DNA of 64,000 bases from contig NZ_LAJA01000001.1 of NCBI RefSeq assembly GCF_000970675.1, forward strand, positions 620,001 through 684,000, read 5' to 3'. A model generated the notes under the pieces. The model was not told where the DNA came from and searched no databases. It saw only the letters and a program-made list of their open reading frames with translations. The stretch's first letter is position 1. Every line of letters starts with the position of its first letter. The DNA is from Domibacillus tundrae (GTDB lineage Bacteria; Bacillota; Bacilli; Bacillales; Domibacillaceae). Positions 25,446 to 34,278 of this stretch are shown here, piece by piece. A program made the position numbers and the translations under genes.

Positions 25446-28400
25446 ATGGTCTTTGGCAAAGAATTAGATTTTGAAGAGGCCTTAATTGAGGTACTCTCTC
25501 ATAAAGGCTGGGAACCTGAGGTACTGAAGTATCCCACTGAAGAATATTTGCTGAAAAACTGGGCAGATATTCTCTTTGAAAACAACAGAGGTATTGACCG
25601 TTTGAATGATTACCCTCTGACAAGCGGAGAGATGCAACAGATAATGGAGCAGATCACCACACTGCGGACGCCTTTAAAACTAAACGGCTTTATCAATGGT
25701 AGAACTGTTGCCATTACCCGTGATAATCCCTATGACACTCTGCACTTCGGGAAAGAGGTCAGCCTCAAGATTTATGACCGACGTGAAATCGCTGCGGGAC
25801 AAAGCCGCTATCAAATTGCACAGCAGCCAAAATTTAAGAGCAAGTCCAACATATTAAATGATCGTCGCGGTGATTTGATGCTTTTGATCAACGGTATGCC
25901 AGTTATTCACATTGAGCTGAAGCGGAGCGGTGTTTCAGTTAGTCAGGCATATAACCAGATTGAAAAATATTCCCATGAAGGGATTTTTACCGGCATATTT
26001 TCGCTGATTCAGATCTTTGTTGCTATGGAACCGGCAGAAACAGTTTATTTCGCCAATCCCGGAATGGACGGGAAATTCAATAAGGATTTCTATTTTCACT
26101 GGGCAGATTTTAATAACGAGCCTATCAATGACTGGAAAGATATAGCTTCTTCACTTCTTTCCATTCCGAGGGTACACCAGCTTATCGGCTTTTACACCGT
26201 CGCCGATGATACAGATGGTGTACTGAAAGTCATGCGTAGCTATCAATACTATGCAGCAAACGCCATTTCTGACCGCGTTTCTAAAACCAACTGGGATGGG
26301 CGTGACAAGCTTGGCGGATATGTTTGGCATACCACAGGCTCCGGCAAGACGATGACAAGTTTCAAGTCGGCGCAGCTGATTGCAAACTCCAAAGATGCGG
26401 ATAAAGTTATCTTCTTGATGGACAGAATTGAACTCGGAACGCAGTCCTTGAAAGAGTATCAAGGTTTTGCAGATGAAAATGAGTCAGTTCAGGCAACGGA
26501 AAACACAATTACTTTAATTTCAAAAATTAAAAGCGAAGACCCGACAAATACTCTCATTGTTACCTCTATCCAGAAAATGAGCAATATTAGAGATGAAGAG
26601 GGCGGCTTAAATACTCATGATATTGAGATGATGCGTTCCAAGAGAATCGTCTTTATTGTCGATGAAGCGCATCGCTCTACATTCGGAAGCATGCTCAGGG
26701 ATATAAAGGACTCTTTTCCGTCTGCAGTTTTCTTTGGATTTACAGGAACGCCAATTGAGGATGAAAACCAAAAGAATATGAACACAACATCAACCATCTT
26801 CGGAGACGAGCTGCATAGATACAGCATTGCGGATGGTATTCGTGATAAGAATGTCCTTGGATTTGACCCTTACAAAGTGTTGACCTTCAGAGATAGGGAT
26901 GTTCGGCAGGCTGTTGCTTTGTTGCAGGCAAAAGCGAATACAGTTGAAGAAGCCATTGCTGATCCTAAAAAGAAGGAAGTCTATTATAAATACATGGATT
27001 CTTCTCAAGTGAAAATGGCCGGATTTACAGGTGATCACGGAAATTATGTCAAAGGTATAGAGGACTATTTGCCGAAATCCCAATATCAAACTGAAGAACA
27101 TCAGAACATGATTGTTACGGACATTGCTGATAACTGGGTGAGATTAAGTCATAATAGCAAGTTCCATGCAATCTTTGCTACAAGTGGCATCCCGGAGGCA
27201 ATCCGTTATTATCGGAAGATAAAAAAAGCTATGCCCACATTAAAGGTTACCTGCTTGTTTGACCCAAACATCGACAATAACGGAGGAGTTGCCTTTAAGG
27301 AGGATGGTCTAGTTGAAATAATCGAGGATTACAACGCTAGATATGAGCAGAAATTTAGTCTGAAGAGCTACGATAAGCTAAAAAAAGACATTGCTTCACG
27401 GCTTGCTCACAAAGATCTATATAAATTTCTAGAAAGAACGCCGGAAAATCAGCTCGATATGCTGATTGTGGTCAACCAGATGCTTACAGGCTTTGATTCC
27501 AAGTGGATAAATACGCTTTATATGGATAAGGAACTATTGTATGAAAATATCATCCAAGCATTTTCTCGTACAAATCGTCTCTTTGGCCAGGAAAAACGTT
27601 TTGGAACCATACGATACTACAGGTATCCGCATACGATGGAACAAAACATAGAAGAAGCTGTGAAGACCTATTCTGGTGATAAGCCTATTAGATTATTTGT
27701 AGAAAAGCTTGAGTACAATCTAAACAAGCTGAATGCAATTTTTGATGACATCAGCGAGCTGTTCACCCGTTCCGGGATTCCTAACTTTGAAAAGCTGCCG
27801 GATGACCGTTCGGAGCGTGGGAAATTTGCATCACTCTTCAAATTATTCAATGACTATCTGGAAGCTGCAAAAATTCAAGGCTTTACATGGAATAAGTCAA
27901 TGTATGAGTTCAGCCATGGCCGTGGAAAGCCAAAGACTAAAGTCGAAATGAAACTAGATGAAAACACCTATTTGGTTTTGGCGATGCGTTATAAAGAGCT
28001 GTTCGGCGGTAACGGCGGTGGTGGCGGCGACGATGTTCCTTTCGAGATTGAAGGTTACCTAACGGAGATTGATACCGGAAAAATCGATTCGGACTATATG
28101 AACTTGCGCTTTGAAAAATTTCTGAAAATCCTTACACATGATGATATAGATGTAGCTGAATTGCGGCAGACGCTTGATGATTTGCATAAGTCATTCGCTA
28201 TATTGACGCAGGAAGAACAAAAGTATGCAAACATCTTCCTTCATGACGTAGAAAGCGGAAATGCCAGGTTGGAAAGTGGTAAAACCTTCAGGGATTATAT
28301 CACTGAATATCAATTTAGGGCAAAGAATGACCAGATCGAAAGTATTTCTCGATTCTTGGGGGTGGATGAAAAGAAACTCCGCAATCTCATGGCTGCAAAT

Positions 28401-28601
28401 GTAACTGAGGCGAGTATCAATGAGTTCGGTCGCTTCGATTATTTAAAGGCTAGTGTAGATAAAGACAAGGCAAAGGAGTATTTCGAAAAAATGGAAAATG
28501 CAAAAATACCACCATTTAAGATCAACATAAGAGTACATAATTTGCTTAAGGAGTTCATTCTTAAAGATGGATTCGACATCGAAGAGCCGAAAGAATACTA
28601 G
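25446..28601 (+). CDS. hsdR: Type I restriction subunit HsdR
   Basis: Restriction and DNA-translocation subunit, 1,051 aa and apparently complete. The N-terminal PD-(D/E)xK nuclease shows RRGDLMLLINGMPVIHIELKR (near 142-162). The helicase motor has Walker A TTGSGKT (near 300), DEAH (near 406) and TGTP. A second RecA domain follows, with a motif VI-like QAFSRTNR, then a helical C-terminus. ATG 25446 lies 10 nt after AGGAGGTG (25428-25435), which itself overlaps the hsdS stop, so M, S and R are one operon. It belongs to a different HsdR subgroup from the truncated gene upstream (no DUF4145). Confidence 0.94.
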   Translation: MVFGKELDFEEALIEVLSHKGWEPEVLKYPTEEYLLKNWADILFENNRGIDRLNDYPLTSGEMQQIMEQITTLRTPLKLNGFINGRTVAITRDNPYDTLHFGKEVSLKIYDRREIAAGQSRYQIAQQPKFKSKSNILNDRRGDLMLLINGMPVIHIELKRSGVSVSQAYNQIEKYSHEGIFTGIFSLIQIFVAMEPAETVYFANPGMDGKFNKDFYFHWADFNNEPINDWKDIASSLLSIPRVHQLIGFYTVADDTDGVLKVMRSYQYYAANAISDRVSKTNWDGRDKLGGYVWHTTGSGKTMTSFKSAQLIANSKDADKVIFLMDRIELGTQSLKEYQGFADENESVQATENTITLISKIKSEDPTNTLIVTSIQKMSNIRDEEGGLNTHDIEMMRSKRIVFIVDEAHRSTFGSMLRDIKDSFPSAVFFGFTGTPIEDENQKNMNTTSTIFGDELHRYSIADGIRDKNVLGFDPYKVLTFRDRDVRQAVALLQAKANTVEEAIADPKKKEVYYKYMDSSQVKMAGFTGDHGNYVKGIEDYLPKSQYQTEEHQNMIVTDIADNWVRLSHNSKFHAIFATSGIPEAIRYYRKIKKAMPTLKVTCLFDPNIDNNGGVAFKEDGLVEIIEDYNARYEQKFSLKSYDKLKKDIASRLAHKDLYKFLERTPENQLDMLIVVNQMLTGFDSKWINTLYMDKELLYENIIQAFSRTNRLFGQEKRFGTIRYYRYPHTMEQNIEEAVKTYSGDKPIRLFVEKLEYNLNKLNAIFDDISELFTRSGIPNFEKLPDDRSERGKFASLFKLFNDYLEAAKIQGFTWNKSMYEFSHGRGKPKTKVEMKLDENTYLVLAMRYKELFGGNGGGGGDDVPFEIEGYLTEIDTGKIDSDYMNLRFEKFLKILTHDDIDVAELRQTLDDLHKSFAILTQEEQKYANIFLHDVESGNARLESGKTFRDYITEYQFRAKNDQIESISRFLGVDEKKLRNLMAANVTEASINEFGRFDYLKASVDKDKAKEYFEKMENAKIPPFKINIRVHNLLKEFILKDGFDIEEPKEY

Positions 28602-28779
28602 GGGCAGCATGATATATACGGAACTATATGAGGAAGACTAAGAAAATGGCGTTATAAAGGTGGATAGATAGACTCGGCTATATCTATCGACGCAAGTTTT
28701 ACTTACTAGACTACAATTTGACCTCACATCATATAGAATTTATTATTTTCGTGTTAAAGGGGAACCAGACACATCGACC

Positions 28780-28805
28780 AAGCTACCAACAGGGTAGCTT
28801 TTCTT
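28780..28805 (+). terminator. Intrinsic terminator downstream of the hsd operon
   Basis: AAGCTACC (28780-28787) and GGTAGCTT (28793-28800) form an 8-bp perfect stem followed by TTCTT. Confidence 0.75.
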
Positions 28806-28980
28806 ATTTAGCCAGAAAAATTCAGGTAACATACACTCGACTAAAACAGGTGATGATCCATAAACATTACAAAGAGAGAACTCCACATTTCATGTCCAGC
28901 TCCAACTCTGTGGCATCCATGTGGCAACAAACATAAGATAATTTCTGAATATTAGAAATAACAAATAAAATAAAGAGAGG

Positions 28981-29011
28981 CTAGAAACTCCTGTAAATGA
29001 AGAGTTTCTAG
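28981..29011. repeat. 10-bp perfect inverted repeat
   Basis: CTAGAAACTC (28981-28990) and GAGTTTCTAG (29002-29011), 11-nt loop, without a T run. Function unknown. Confidence 0.7.
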
Positions 29012-29099
29012 CTACTGTCGGCAACATGAGGTAACCATAGATGATATGTGACCCGCCCTTGACAGGGTAGAGACTATATTATAATGATATTGTAAAAAA

Positions 29100-29136
29100 G
29101 ACAGTAAGCCTATATGTAGCTTACTGCCTTTTTTAT
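29100..29136. terminator. Bidirectional intrinsic terminator
   Basis: CAGTAAGC and GCTTACTG form an 8-bp stem with T runs on both strands. It closes the minus-strand gene ending at 29147. Confidence 0.85.
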
Positions 29137-29146
29137 TTAGAAGTAA

Positions 29147-29893
29147 TTATTGCACCGTATCTAACAGTTCTGCTATGTAGTATATTTGTGAAACTTCTTC
29201 ATACTCATCGAAATTATCATCTATATACTCTATTCCTTGGCAAATGACATACCCATTTTCTACATAAAAATCAACTGCTTTGTCGCCTATTTCAAAAGGA
29301 ACTTCCTGTGCGAGTTTATCTTCTTCTGTATCGTAAATCCAAAGGGTACCACCAATGTTAGCGGAGCCATAAGAGCCGCCTATAACGGTTAAAATGTATC
29401 GATTATCTAACCATACAGCAGACTTTGGTGTAGTCTGTTGATCCTCAACCACTTTTCCTTTCTCAGGAGAAATTTCCTCACTAAGATTTTCAGAAACAAA
29501 ATCATAGGTATACAGGCTTTGATAAGTATCTTCGTACGGTGTTTCTAATAATAAGACTTTCGTTTTATCAGGCGAAAAAGAGTAATGTGGAGCATCTCCA
29601 GTAATCAGCTCTTCAGTGCCGTCATTCTTTTCAACAAATACAGCATTACGACCTTCTTCCTTCATGGATGGATCAACAGATATTTTGTTTAGGTTTTTAA
29701 GGTCTTCTTCTTCGAATGGAAGAGTAGTCTTGTTTAATTCTTCTTGAGATACATCTTGTTTTACCGTAGCAGTAGCTTGAGTAGTAGTCTTAGCTTTACT
29801 AGTTCCCATGTTGTAGCTGAAATAACCAGTCCCCCCAACCACTGCTATACCGAGTAAGCAAGTTAAAAAACCTTTCGTGAAACCTTGAGCCAT
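29147..29893 (-). CDS. Membrane-anchored extracytoplasmic protein, unknown function
   Basis: 248-aa protein. The start at 29893 follows GGAGG (8 nt) on the minus strand. Residues 9-27 (FLTCLLGIAVVGGTGYFSY) form a membrane anchor or signal, with Thr/Ala-rich and acidic linkers to about residue 75. The rest contains blade-like stretches (FSPDKTKVLLLET, AVWLDNRYILTVIGG, TLWIYDTEEDKL) resembling a partial beta-propeller, as in DUF4652-type Bacillus proteins; that family is a guess. It has its own terminator and stands between the hsd operon and the broken integrase. Role unknown. Confidence 0.6.
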   Translation of the reverse strand: MAQGFTKGFLTCLLGIAVVGGTGYFSYNMGTSKAKTTTQATATVKQDVSQEELNKTTLPFEEEDLKNLNKISVDPSMKEEGRNAVFVEKNDGTEELITGDAPHYSFSPDKTKVLLLETPYEDTYQSLYTYDFVSENLSEEISPEKGKVVEDQQTTPKSAVWLDNRYILTVIGGSYGSANIGGTLWIYDTEEDKLAQEVPFEIGDKAVDFYVENGYVICQGIEYIDDNFDEYEEVSQIYYIAELLDTVQ

Positions 29894-30120
29894 AAATAAA
29901 AACCTCCATATATATTCATAAGGATTATAGTACCATTAAATTTGAAATAGTAATACAAATTTTAGAGGAATTACAATAATAATGGTATCGAAATAGGTTA
30001 AATTGATTGAGTAGAAGGATGATTAAAGTAAATTAATATAGGTTTAAATTTACAAAAAAAGTATAAGGATGCTAAAATTAAAGCTATGCAGATTACTAAT
30101 CACATCCCTATAGAATACAG

Positions 30121-31290
30121 GTGATGATGATGACTGTAATAAAGAAAGATGCAAAAACAGGAAAATATTTTTTTGGTTTAGATACTGGTAAAGATCCAAT
30201 GACAGGCAAAAGGAAGCAGCTAAAGCGGAGAGGTTTTGATTCAAAACATGAAGCAAAGTTAGCGCTTGCTAAGCTTCAAGTTGAAGTCAGGGAAGAAAAG
30301 GAATTAAGCATACTAAGGCTCTCGTTTCAAAAGTATCTTGCCCAGTGGTTTGAAGCAAAGAAAGTCAAATTAAAGCCGAGTACGATTCAAAATTATGAAG
30401 AGCAAATCCGCTACAACATTGTGCCTTATATTGGGGATGTGCGAATGGGTGAGTTCAGTGAATCAATCATTCAGACCTTTATTCAGACACTCCACAAAGA
30501 ACGTAAGCTGTCTCCAGCGACAATTCGAGCTGCTTATGGCATCGTTGCAGAAGTGCTTTATAAGGCTTCTCAGAAAGGCATCCTTAATAAGTCAATGTTA
30601 GACGACATTTCTTTGCCAAGAATGCCAAAAAAGCTTCGAGTATGGACAGCGGATGAGATGATGTTGTTTTTAGACGCTCCTCAGCGATTGTTAAACTTAA
30701 CAAGACACTTTATCGGCTTCAGTATTTCCATTCAGACGGGCATGCGTATGGGGGGAGGTTCTTGGCTTGCGGTGGAGTGACATTGACTTTGAAGGGAAAC
30801 GAATCTTCATCCGGCAGACACTCAGTAAGATCAACGAGGACAGCGTGTACGGCTTTGTCGATGAAGGGAAGAGATTGCTGTTCTGAGAGTTGTCTATGTC
30901 CCTGACGCTCTGTTGAGTAGCCTAAGAGCACATCATGAGCATATCATTCGGGAGCGATCAGTGCTGGCAGACGAGTACCTTCCATATGATTTGGTTGTAT
31001 GCACGAAGAACGGAAACTGGGTGCACCCAAATAACTTTAGACGAGGTTTTAAAGTGACTGTCGAGCAATTGGGTCTTCCGAATATCCGTCTCCATGATCT
31101 ACGACATACACATGCCACGTTCTTGCTAGCAAATAAGGTCAATCCGAAAATCATTCAGGAGCGACTTGGTCATAAGAACGTAACTGTCACATTGAACACA
31201 TACAGCCACGTATTACCATCGATGCAGCTTGAAGCGGCAGGCACGTTTGATGAATTGTTCAAGGGCAGTGACCATAGTGGTGACCAGTGA
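30121..31290 (+). pseudogene. Second tyrosine integrase, broken by two frameshifts
   Basis: Remnant of a phage/ICE-type integrase of about 385 codons. The N-terminal arm-binding domain (KDAKTGKYFFGLD...KRRGFDSKHEAK), the core-binding domain and the start of the catalytic domain (TGMRMG) read in one frame to a stop at 30780. One extra G in the G run near 30750 shifts the frame; reading past it restores LGLRWSDIDFEGKRIFIRQTLSK. A second lesion near 30870-30890, a net loss compared with the fragment at 33.3 kb, shifts again. The final 125 codons carry HDLRHTHAT, GHKNVT and the Tyr in LNTYSHV. The protein cannot be made without recoding. Confidence 0.88.
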
Positions 31291-31548
31291 AGGAGTTAAG
31301 TCGCTCAAGCCTTGGTATAACTGGGTTTACAGGTGGTGATTTTTATGAGGACTGCATGAACATGAGCACGATTGTAATTTTATATGTTAAAAGACAGCTA
31401 AGTTTAAACAACTGCCTTTTTACTTTGACTTGCTGTATGATAAAATAAGGGTAGAAAAGTAGGACACTGCTAAAGGATAGCCGTGAGACAAAGGAACAAA
31501 AATAGGGTAGAGTAAATCCAACAAACCCATAAATATTAATGTTTATAT

Positions 31549-31622
31549 GTCCCAGTAGCTCAGCAGGATAGAGCAACAGCCTCCTAAGCTGTAGGTCGTA
31601 GGTTCGATTCCTATCTGGGACG
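31549..31622 (+). tRNA. tRNA-Arg (anticodon CCT), carried by the island
   Basis: Acceptor GTCCCAG / CTGGGAC is fully paired, with D-arm GCTC...GAGC, anticodon stem ACAGC/GCTGT with loop CTCCTAA (anticodon CCT, reading AGG) and T-arm GTTCGATT. Discriminator G; CCA is not encoded. It lies inside the island between the broken integrase and the EVE-HNH gene and is not flanked by a second copy of its own 3' end that I can find. It may serve AGG codons in the AT-rich cargo, or be left from an older integration. The stretch 31291-31548 before it shows no supported gene. Confidence 0.93.
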
Positions 31623-31628
31623 TTTTTG

Positions 31629-31703
31629 GAAAAAAAGGTGATATATCGGTAATCTCAGATTAATGATAATTTGAGATCATCCGCATATATTAACCTTTTT
31701 TTG
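31629..31703 (+). terminator. Long terminator hairpin after tRNA-Arg(CCT)
   Basis: AAAAAAGGT pairs with ACCTTTTTT, ATATAT with ATATAT, and ATCTCA with TGAGAT, a nested stem of about 75 nt ending in a T run. Confidence 0.75.
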
Positions 31704-31799
31704 CTTTTTTAGAACGAACGTCAGACCATGTTAATTCAATAGAACATTTAATGTAAAATGAAAATATCAATACACGTACGTGGTTTAGGAGGAAGTAAG

Positions 31800-32723
31800 T
31801 TGAATAGCTTTATTGTTATGCAAGGTCGTACTTATCAAGAGGAAAAAGATTTAGGAATTATTTGGTCATTCCAACAAGACAAAGGGGGGAATGTGCAACA
31901 TTCATGGAGACGATTGGCAGAAATGAAAAAAGGGGATCTGGTATTTCATTATGTAAAAGGGAATATCATTGCTGTTAGCATTGCCAAAGAGGACTGTAAA
32001 GTAGCTAGTAAACCCGATGCTTTGCAAAGTCACAATGAACGGAAAAGTGAAGGGTATCTAGTGAATTTAGAATATCATGAATTAGATAGAGCGGTTAATG
32101 TTCGTGACAAATTTGAAGAAATTTTACCGCTGCTGCCTGTCAAATACTCACCATTCCAGGATGATGCAAATGGGAACCAAGGCTACTTATACCCATGTAA
32201 TGAAGAACTAGCCATCAAATTACTCGAACTAATTGGCGAGTTAAATATTTATCAAGTAGATAAAGAACAATTGGAATTGTCCATTGATGATGTAAGAAGA
32301 ACAGAACACAATACATTAATTCCAGTGATTGCTGAGACAGAATCTGAAATAAAAACGAAAATCCGATTGGGTCAGCAAAAGTTCAGAAAGGACTTAATGC
32401 CCCTATGGGAAGGTAAATGTGCTCTATGCGGTATAAACTTGCCTGAATTACTAAGAGCAAGCCATTCAAAACCCTGGAAAGACAGTACAAACGCAGAACG
32501 TTTAAACCCATATAACGGCGTTCTACTTTGTTGTAATCATGATGCCCTTTATGATAGAGGGTTGATTGCCCTTGATGGTCAGGGACGTTTGCATGTTTCT
32601 TCAGTGATCCGCGAGGAAGATTATCCGCTATATGGCTTGGTATCAATGGCTAAGATACAGATTCATTCTGAAAATAAAGTGTTTTTTAAGTGGCATAAGA
32701 AAAATATTTTCAAAATAAATTAG
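31800..32723 (+). CDS. EVE-like/HNH endonuclease, probable modification-dependent restriction enzyme
   Basis: 307-aa protein. I chose TTG 31800 (MNSFIVMQGRTY), 7 nt after AGGAGG (31787-31792); ATG 31758 would add 14 residues but has no ribosome binding site. Residues 1-130 look like an EVE/PUA-fold modified-base reader (WSFQQDKGGNVQHSW...KKGDLVFHYVKGNIIAV, broken for reading). The C-terminal domain is HNH: zinc Cys pair CALCG (near 208), LRASHSKPW, NPYNGVLLCCNHDALYDRG. EVE-HNH fusions are known or predicted type IV enzymes cutting DNA with modified cytosine. This adds a layer aimed at phages with modified DNA. It probably has its own promoter after the tRNA terminator. Confidence 0.82.
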   Translation: MNSFIVMQGRTYQEEKDLGIIWSFQQDKGGNVQHSWRRLAEMKKGDLVFHYVKGNIIAVSIAKEDCKVASKPDALQSHNERKSEGYLVNLEYHELDRAVNVRDKFEEILPLLPVKYSPFQDDANGNQGYLYPCNEELAIKLLELIGELNIYQVDKEQLELSIDDVRRTEHNTLIPVIAETESEIKTKIRLGQQKFRKDLMPLWEGKCALCGINLPELLRASHSKPWKDSTNAERLNPYNGVLLCCNHDALYDRGLIALDGQGRLHVSSVIREEDYPLYGLVSMAKIQIHSENKVFFKWHKKNIFKIN

Positions 32724-32876
32724 TAGAATTTGTGACTCTGAGTAACTCATGCTTATGGACTTTTTGCTTCTTATTTGAACCTTTAGATGGTTCAGGAGTG
32801 TGGGTTTTAGATTTATGAGATATTATCATTAAAACTAAGGAGTAAAGGACATGGATTGGAAAAACTTCTATAAGAT

Positions 32877-33149
32877 ATGACAAAGTGCAGATATTGTGGT
32901 TTACACCCTATAGATTTGCATCATTTGTTACCAAAAAGTAAATACCCTCAATATGGTTACCATGTTGAAAATATAGTTCCATTATGCGTCAATGTCCATG
33001 CATTCATCACAAGACGAAAATGGAGTGAAATGCAAGAGAAGGCATACGAACGATTGATTACGGAATGGATGGAACAACCAAGTGTTAAAGTATTCGATAA
33101 TATAATGAAACAATTTCATGAAATTGTTTATGGACAAACATTAGAATAA
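32877..33149 (+). CDS. Small HNH-type protein
   Basis: 90-aa protein with a CRYCG zinc knuckle, HHLLPKSKYPQYG and ENIVPLCVNVHAF, the HNH layout in miniature. The start has no ribosome binding site of its own. A well-placed AAGGAG (about 32837) instead drives ATG 32851, giving a 9-codon frame (MDWKNFYKI) whose stop overlaps ATG 32877 as ATGA. Either translation is coupled, or one gene with start 32851 has suffered a frameshift near 32876. The final HNH residue pattern is slightly irregular (CVNVHA where C..CH is usual). May be a degenerate homing-type nuclease. Confidence 0.6.
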   Translation: MTKCRYCGLHPIDLHHLLPKSKYPQYGYHVENIVPLCVNVHAFITRRKWSEMQEKAYERLITEWMEQPSVKVFDNIMKQFHEIVYGQTLE

Positions 33150-33165
33150 AAACAGAACAAAGAAG

Positions 33166-33397
33166 GCATTTTATTGGCTTCAGTATTTCGGTTTAGATAG
33201 TTATGCGTGTGGAAGAGGTTCTTGATTTATAGAGGAGTGCCATCGACTTTGAAGGTAAACGAATCTTCATCCGGCAGACACTCAGTAAGATCGAGGAGGA
33301 CAGCGTGTACGGCTTTGTCGATGAAGAGAAGACCAATGCCAATGCCGCTTTGAGGGCTGTCTATGTCCCTGACGCTCTGCTGAGCAGCCTGAGAGCA
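33166..33397 (+). pseudogene. Duplicated fragment of the second integrase
   Basis: About 232 bp closely similar to 30705-30930 in the broken integrase, including ACGAATCTTCATCCGGCAGA and GACAGCGTGTACGGCTTTGT. It keeps the stretch coding DEEKTNANAALRAVYVPDALL that is damaged in the other copy, but has its own in-frame stops. The match ends abruptly at AGAGCA. It lies about 200 bp inside the right end of the island; 33398-33592 holds nothing else I can support. Confidence 0.85.
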
Positions 33398-33592
33398 TAG
33401 CTTTAATAAGATGCAAACTTATTATCTAAAGAATACCTTTTTCAAATTTGTTTATTTCCTAATCTACGGATATAATAGAAGAAAGCCGATTAACGGTCAA
33501 AGTTCGGTAAATGACCGTATCACTTCCAAACTGAAAATGTATAGCAACATCAATAGATGCCTGTGTATGGTGGCGAAAGCCATAGTGGTAAG

Positions 33593-33691
33593 CTAAGGCG
33601 TCGGTCGGGGGTTCGAATCCCTCCTGGGACATCATACATAAGAAATCAAAAAGGCAATCTGTCACGTTATGGTGCGGATTGTCTTTTTTCT
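33593..33691. repeat. attR: right 99-bp direct repeat of the island
   Basis: Identical to 6119-6217. It holds the 3' part of tRNA-Arg(TCT) plus its terminator, but the bases upstream (GTGGTAAG) do not form a tRNA 5' half, so it is not a functional tRNA gene. It marks the junction with conserved chromosome. Confidence 0.93.
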
Positions 33692-33694
33692 GTG

Positions 33695-33724
33695 CAAAAA
33701 ACCACCTTCAAAAGAGAAGGTGGT
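33695..33724 (-). terminator. Intrinsic terminator of the SET-domain gene
   Basis: Perfect 9-bp stem ACCACCTTC (33701-33709) / GAAGGTGGT (33716-33724), with a T run on the minus strand (A run 33695-33700). Confidence 0.85.
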
Positions 33725-33752
33725 ATTGTCCAGCTGCAAGCGGTCAGTTCCT

Positions 33753-34142
33753 TTATTGTTCAAGGCTGTCGTCGTTAAACCAAAGCGGAGCATCGTCATC
33801 CACGTCACCGTTATAATTAATTAAAATTTCTTCGCCTGCCTTTATGTCACGGTAGGCGTAAAATTTAAACGAATGGCTTTCAAAATGAATATCGTACGTT
33901 GCATTTGGTTCATAAGAATGATTAAACAGCATCCCATACCCTAATAACATTGCCGTGTGGTTTGCCCCATATTCAAATGCATAGTCGGCTAAAAGCGTTT
34001 TTTCAATATGGACGTGCTGGTCGTTTGGATACGGAATAACCGGCGCTTCGTGAAGCATTTCGCCTTTTTTTATGTCACGCGTGGCAAAGACACCCCGGTT
34101 GAATTCGCCGTCGCTTAATGTAGATGTTTTTACTTCGATCAT
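33753..34142 (-). CDS. SET-domain protein
   Basis: 129-aa protein consisting of a SET domain, the fold of protein lysine methyltransferases. Key segments are RGVFATRDIKKGEML, GMLFNHSYEPNATY (NHS cofactor motif) and AYRDIKAGEEILINYNG (catalytic Tyr region). ATG 34142 follows AAAGGAG (8 nt) on the minus strand. Bacterial SET proteins of this size occur in many Bacilli and their substrates are mostly unknown. It is divergent from the TPR gene and lies just outside attR, so it belongs to the chromosome. Confidence 0.82.
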   Translation of the reverse strand: MIEVKTSTLSDGEFNRGVFATRDIKKGEMLHEAPVIPYPNDQHVHIEKTLLADYAFEYGANHTAMLLGYGMLFNHSYEPNATYDIHFESHSFKFYAYRDIKAGEEILINYNGDVDDDAPLWFNDDSLEQ

Positions 34143-34278
34143 GACTCGATCTCCTTTTCTTTTTCATATTCATTTCTTAAGCATGACAGGCGGACGGGCG
34201 AAGAGCAACTGTTTTCTCTGTTCAATCGAATAACGCCATGCTACACTTCAACTAAAGAACTACGGGCGGGTGAGAATA

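Larger units (their letters stand above)
28602..29098. other. Intergenic region after hsdR, no gene seen
   Basis: About 500 bp without a supported gene. It holds a terminator at 28780, an inverted repeat at 28981-29011 and a TTGACA (29059-29064) with TATAAT (29080-29085) at a short 15-bp spacing. A 72-codon frame at 28718 runs through the terminator and has no recognisable content. Confidence 0.6.

Noticed and set aside
28892-28912. Further REP-like copy (ATGTCCAGCTCC)
   Set aside because: Only the first 12 bases match and the right end motif is missing, so chance similarity is likely.
28718-28936. 72-codon open frame after hsdR
   Set aside because: It contains the terminator at 28780 and shows no recognisable domain or ribosome binding site.
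33593-33691. Second tRNA-Arg(TCT) gene
   Set aside because: Only the 3' part and terminator are present; the upstream sequence does not complete acceptor, D-arm or anticodon stem. It is attR.
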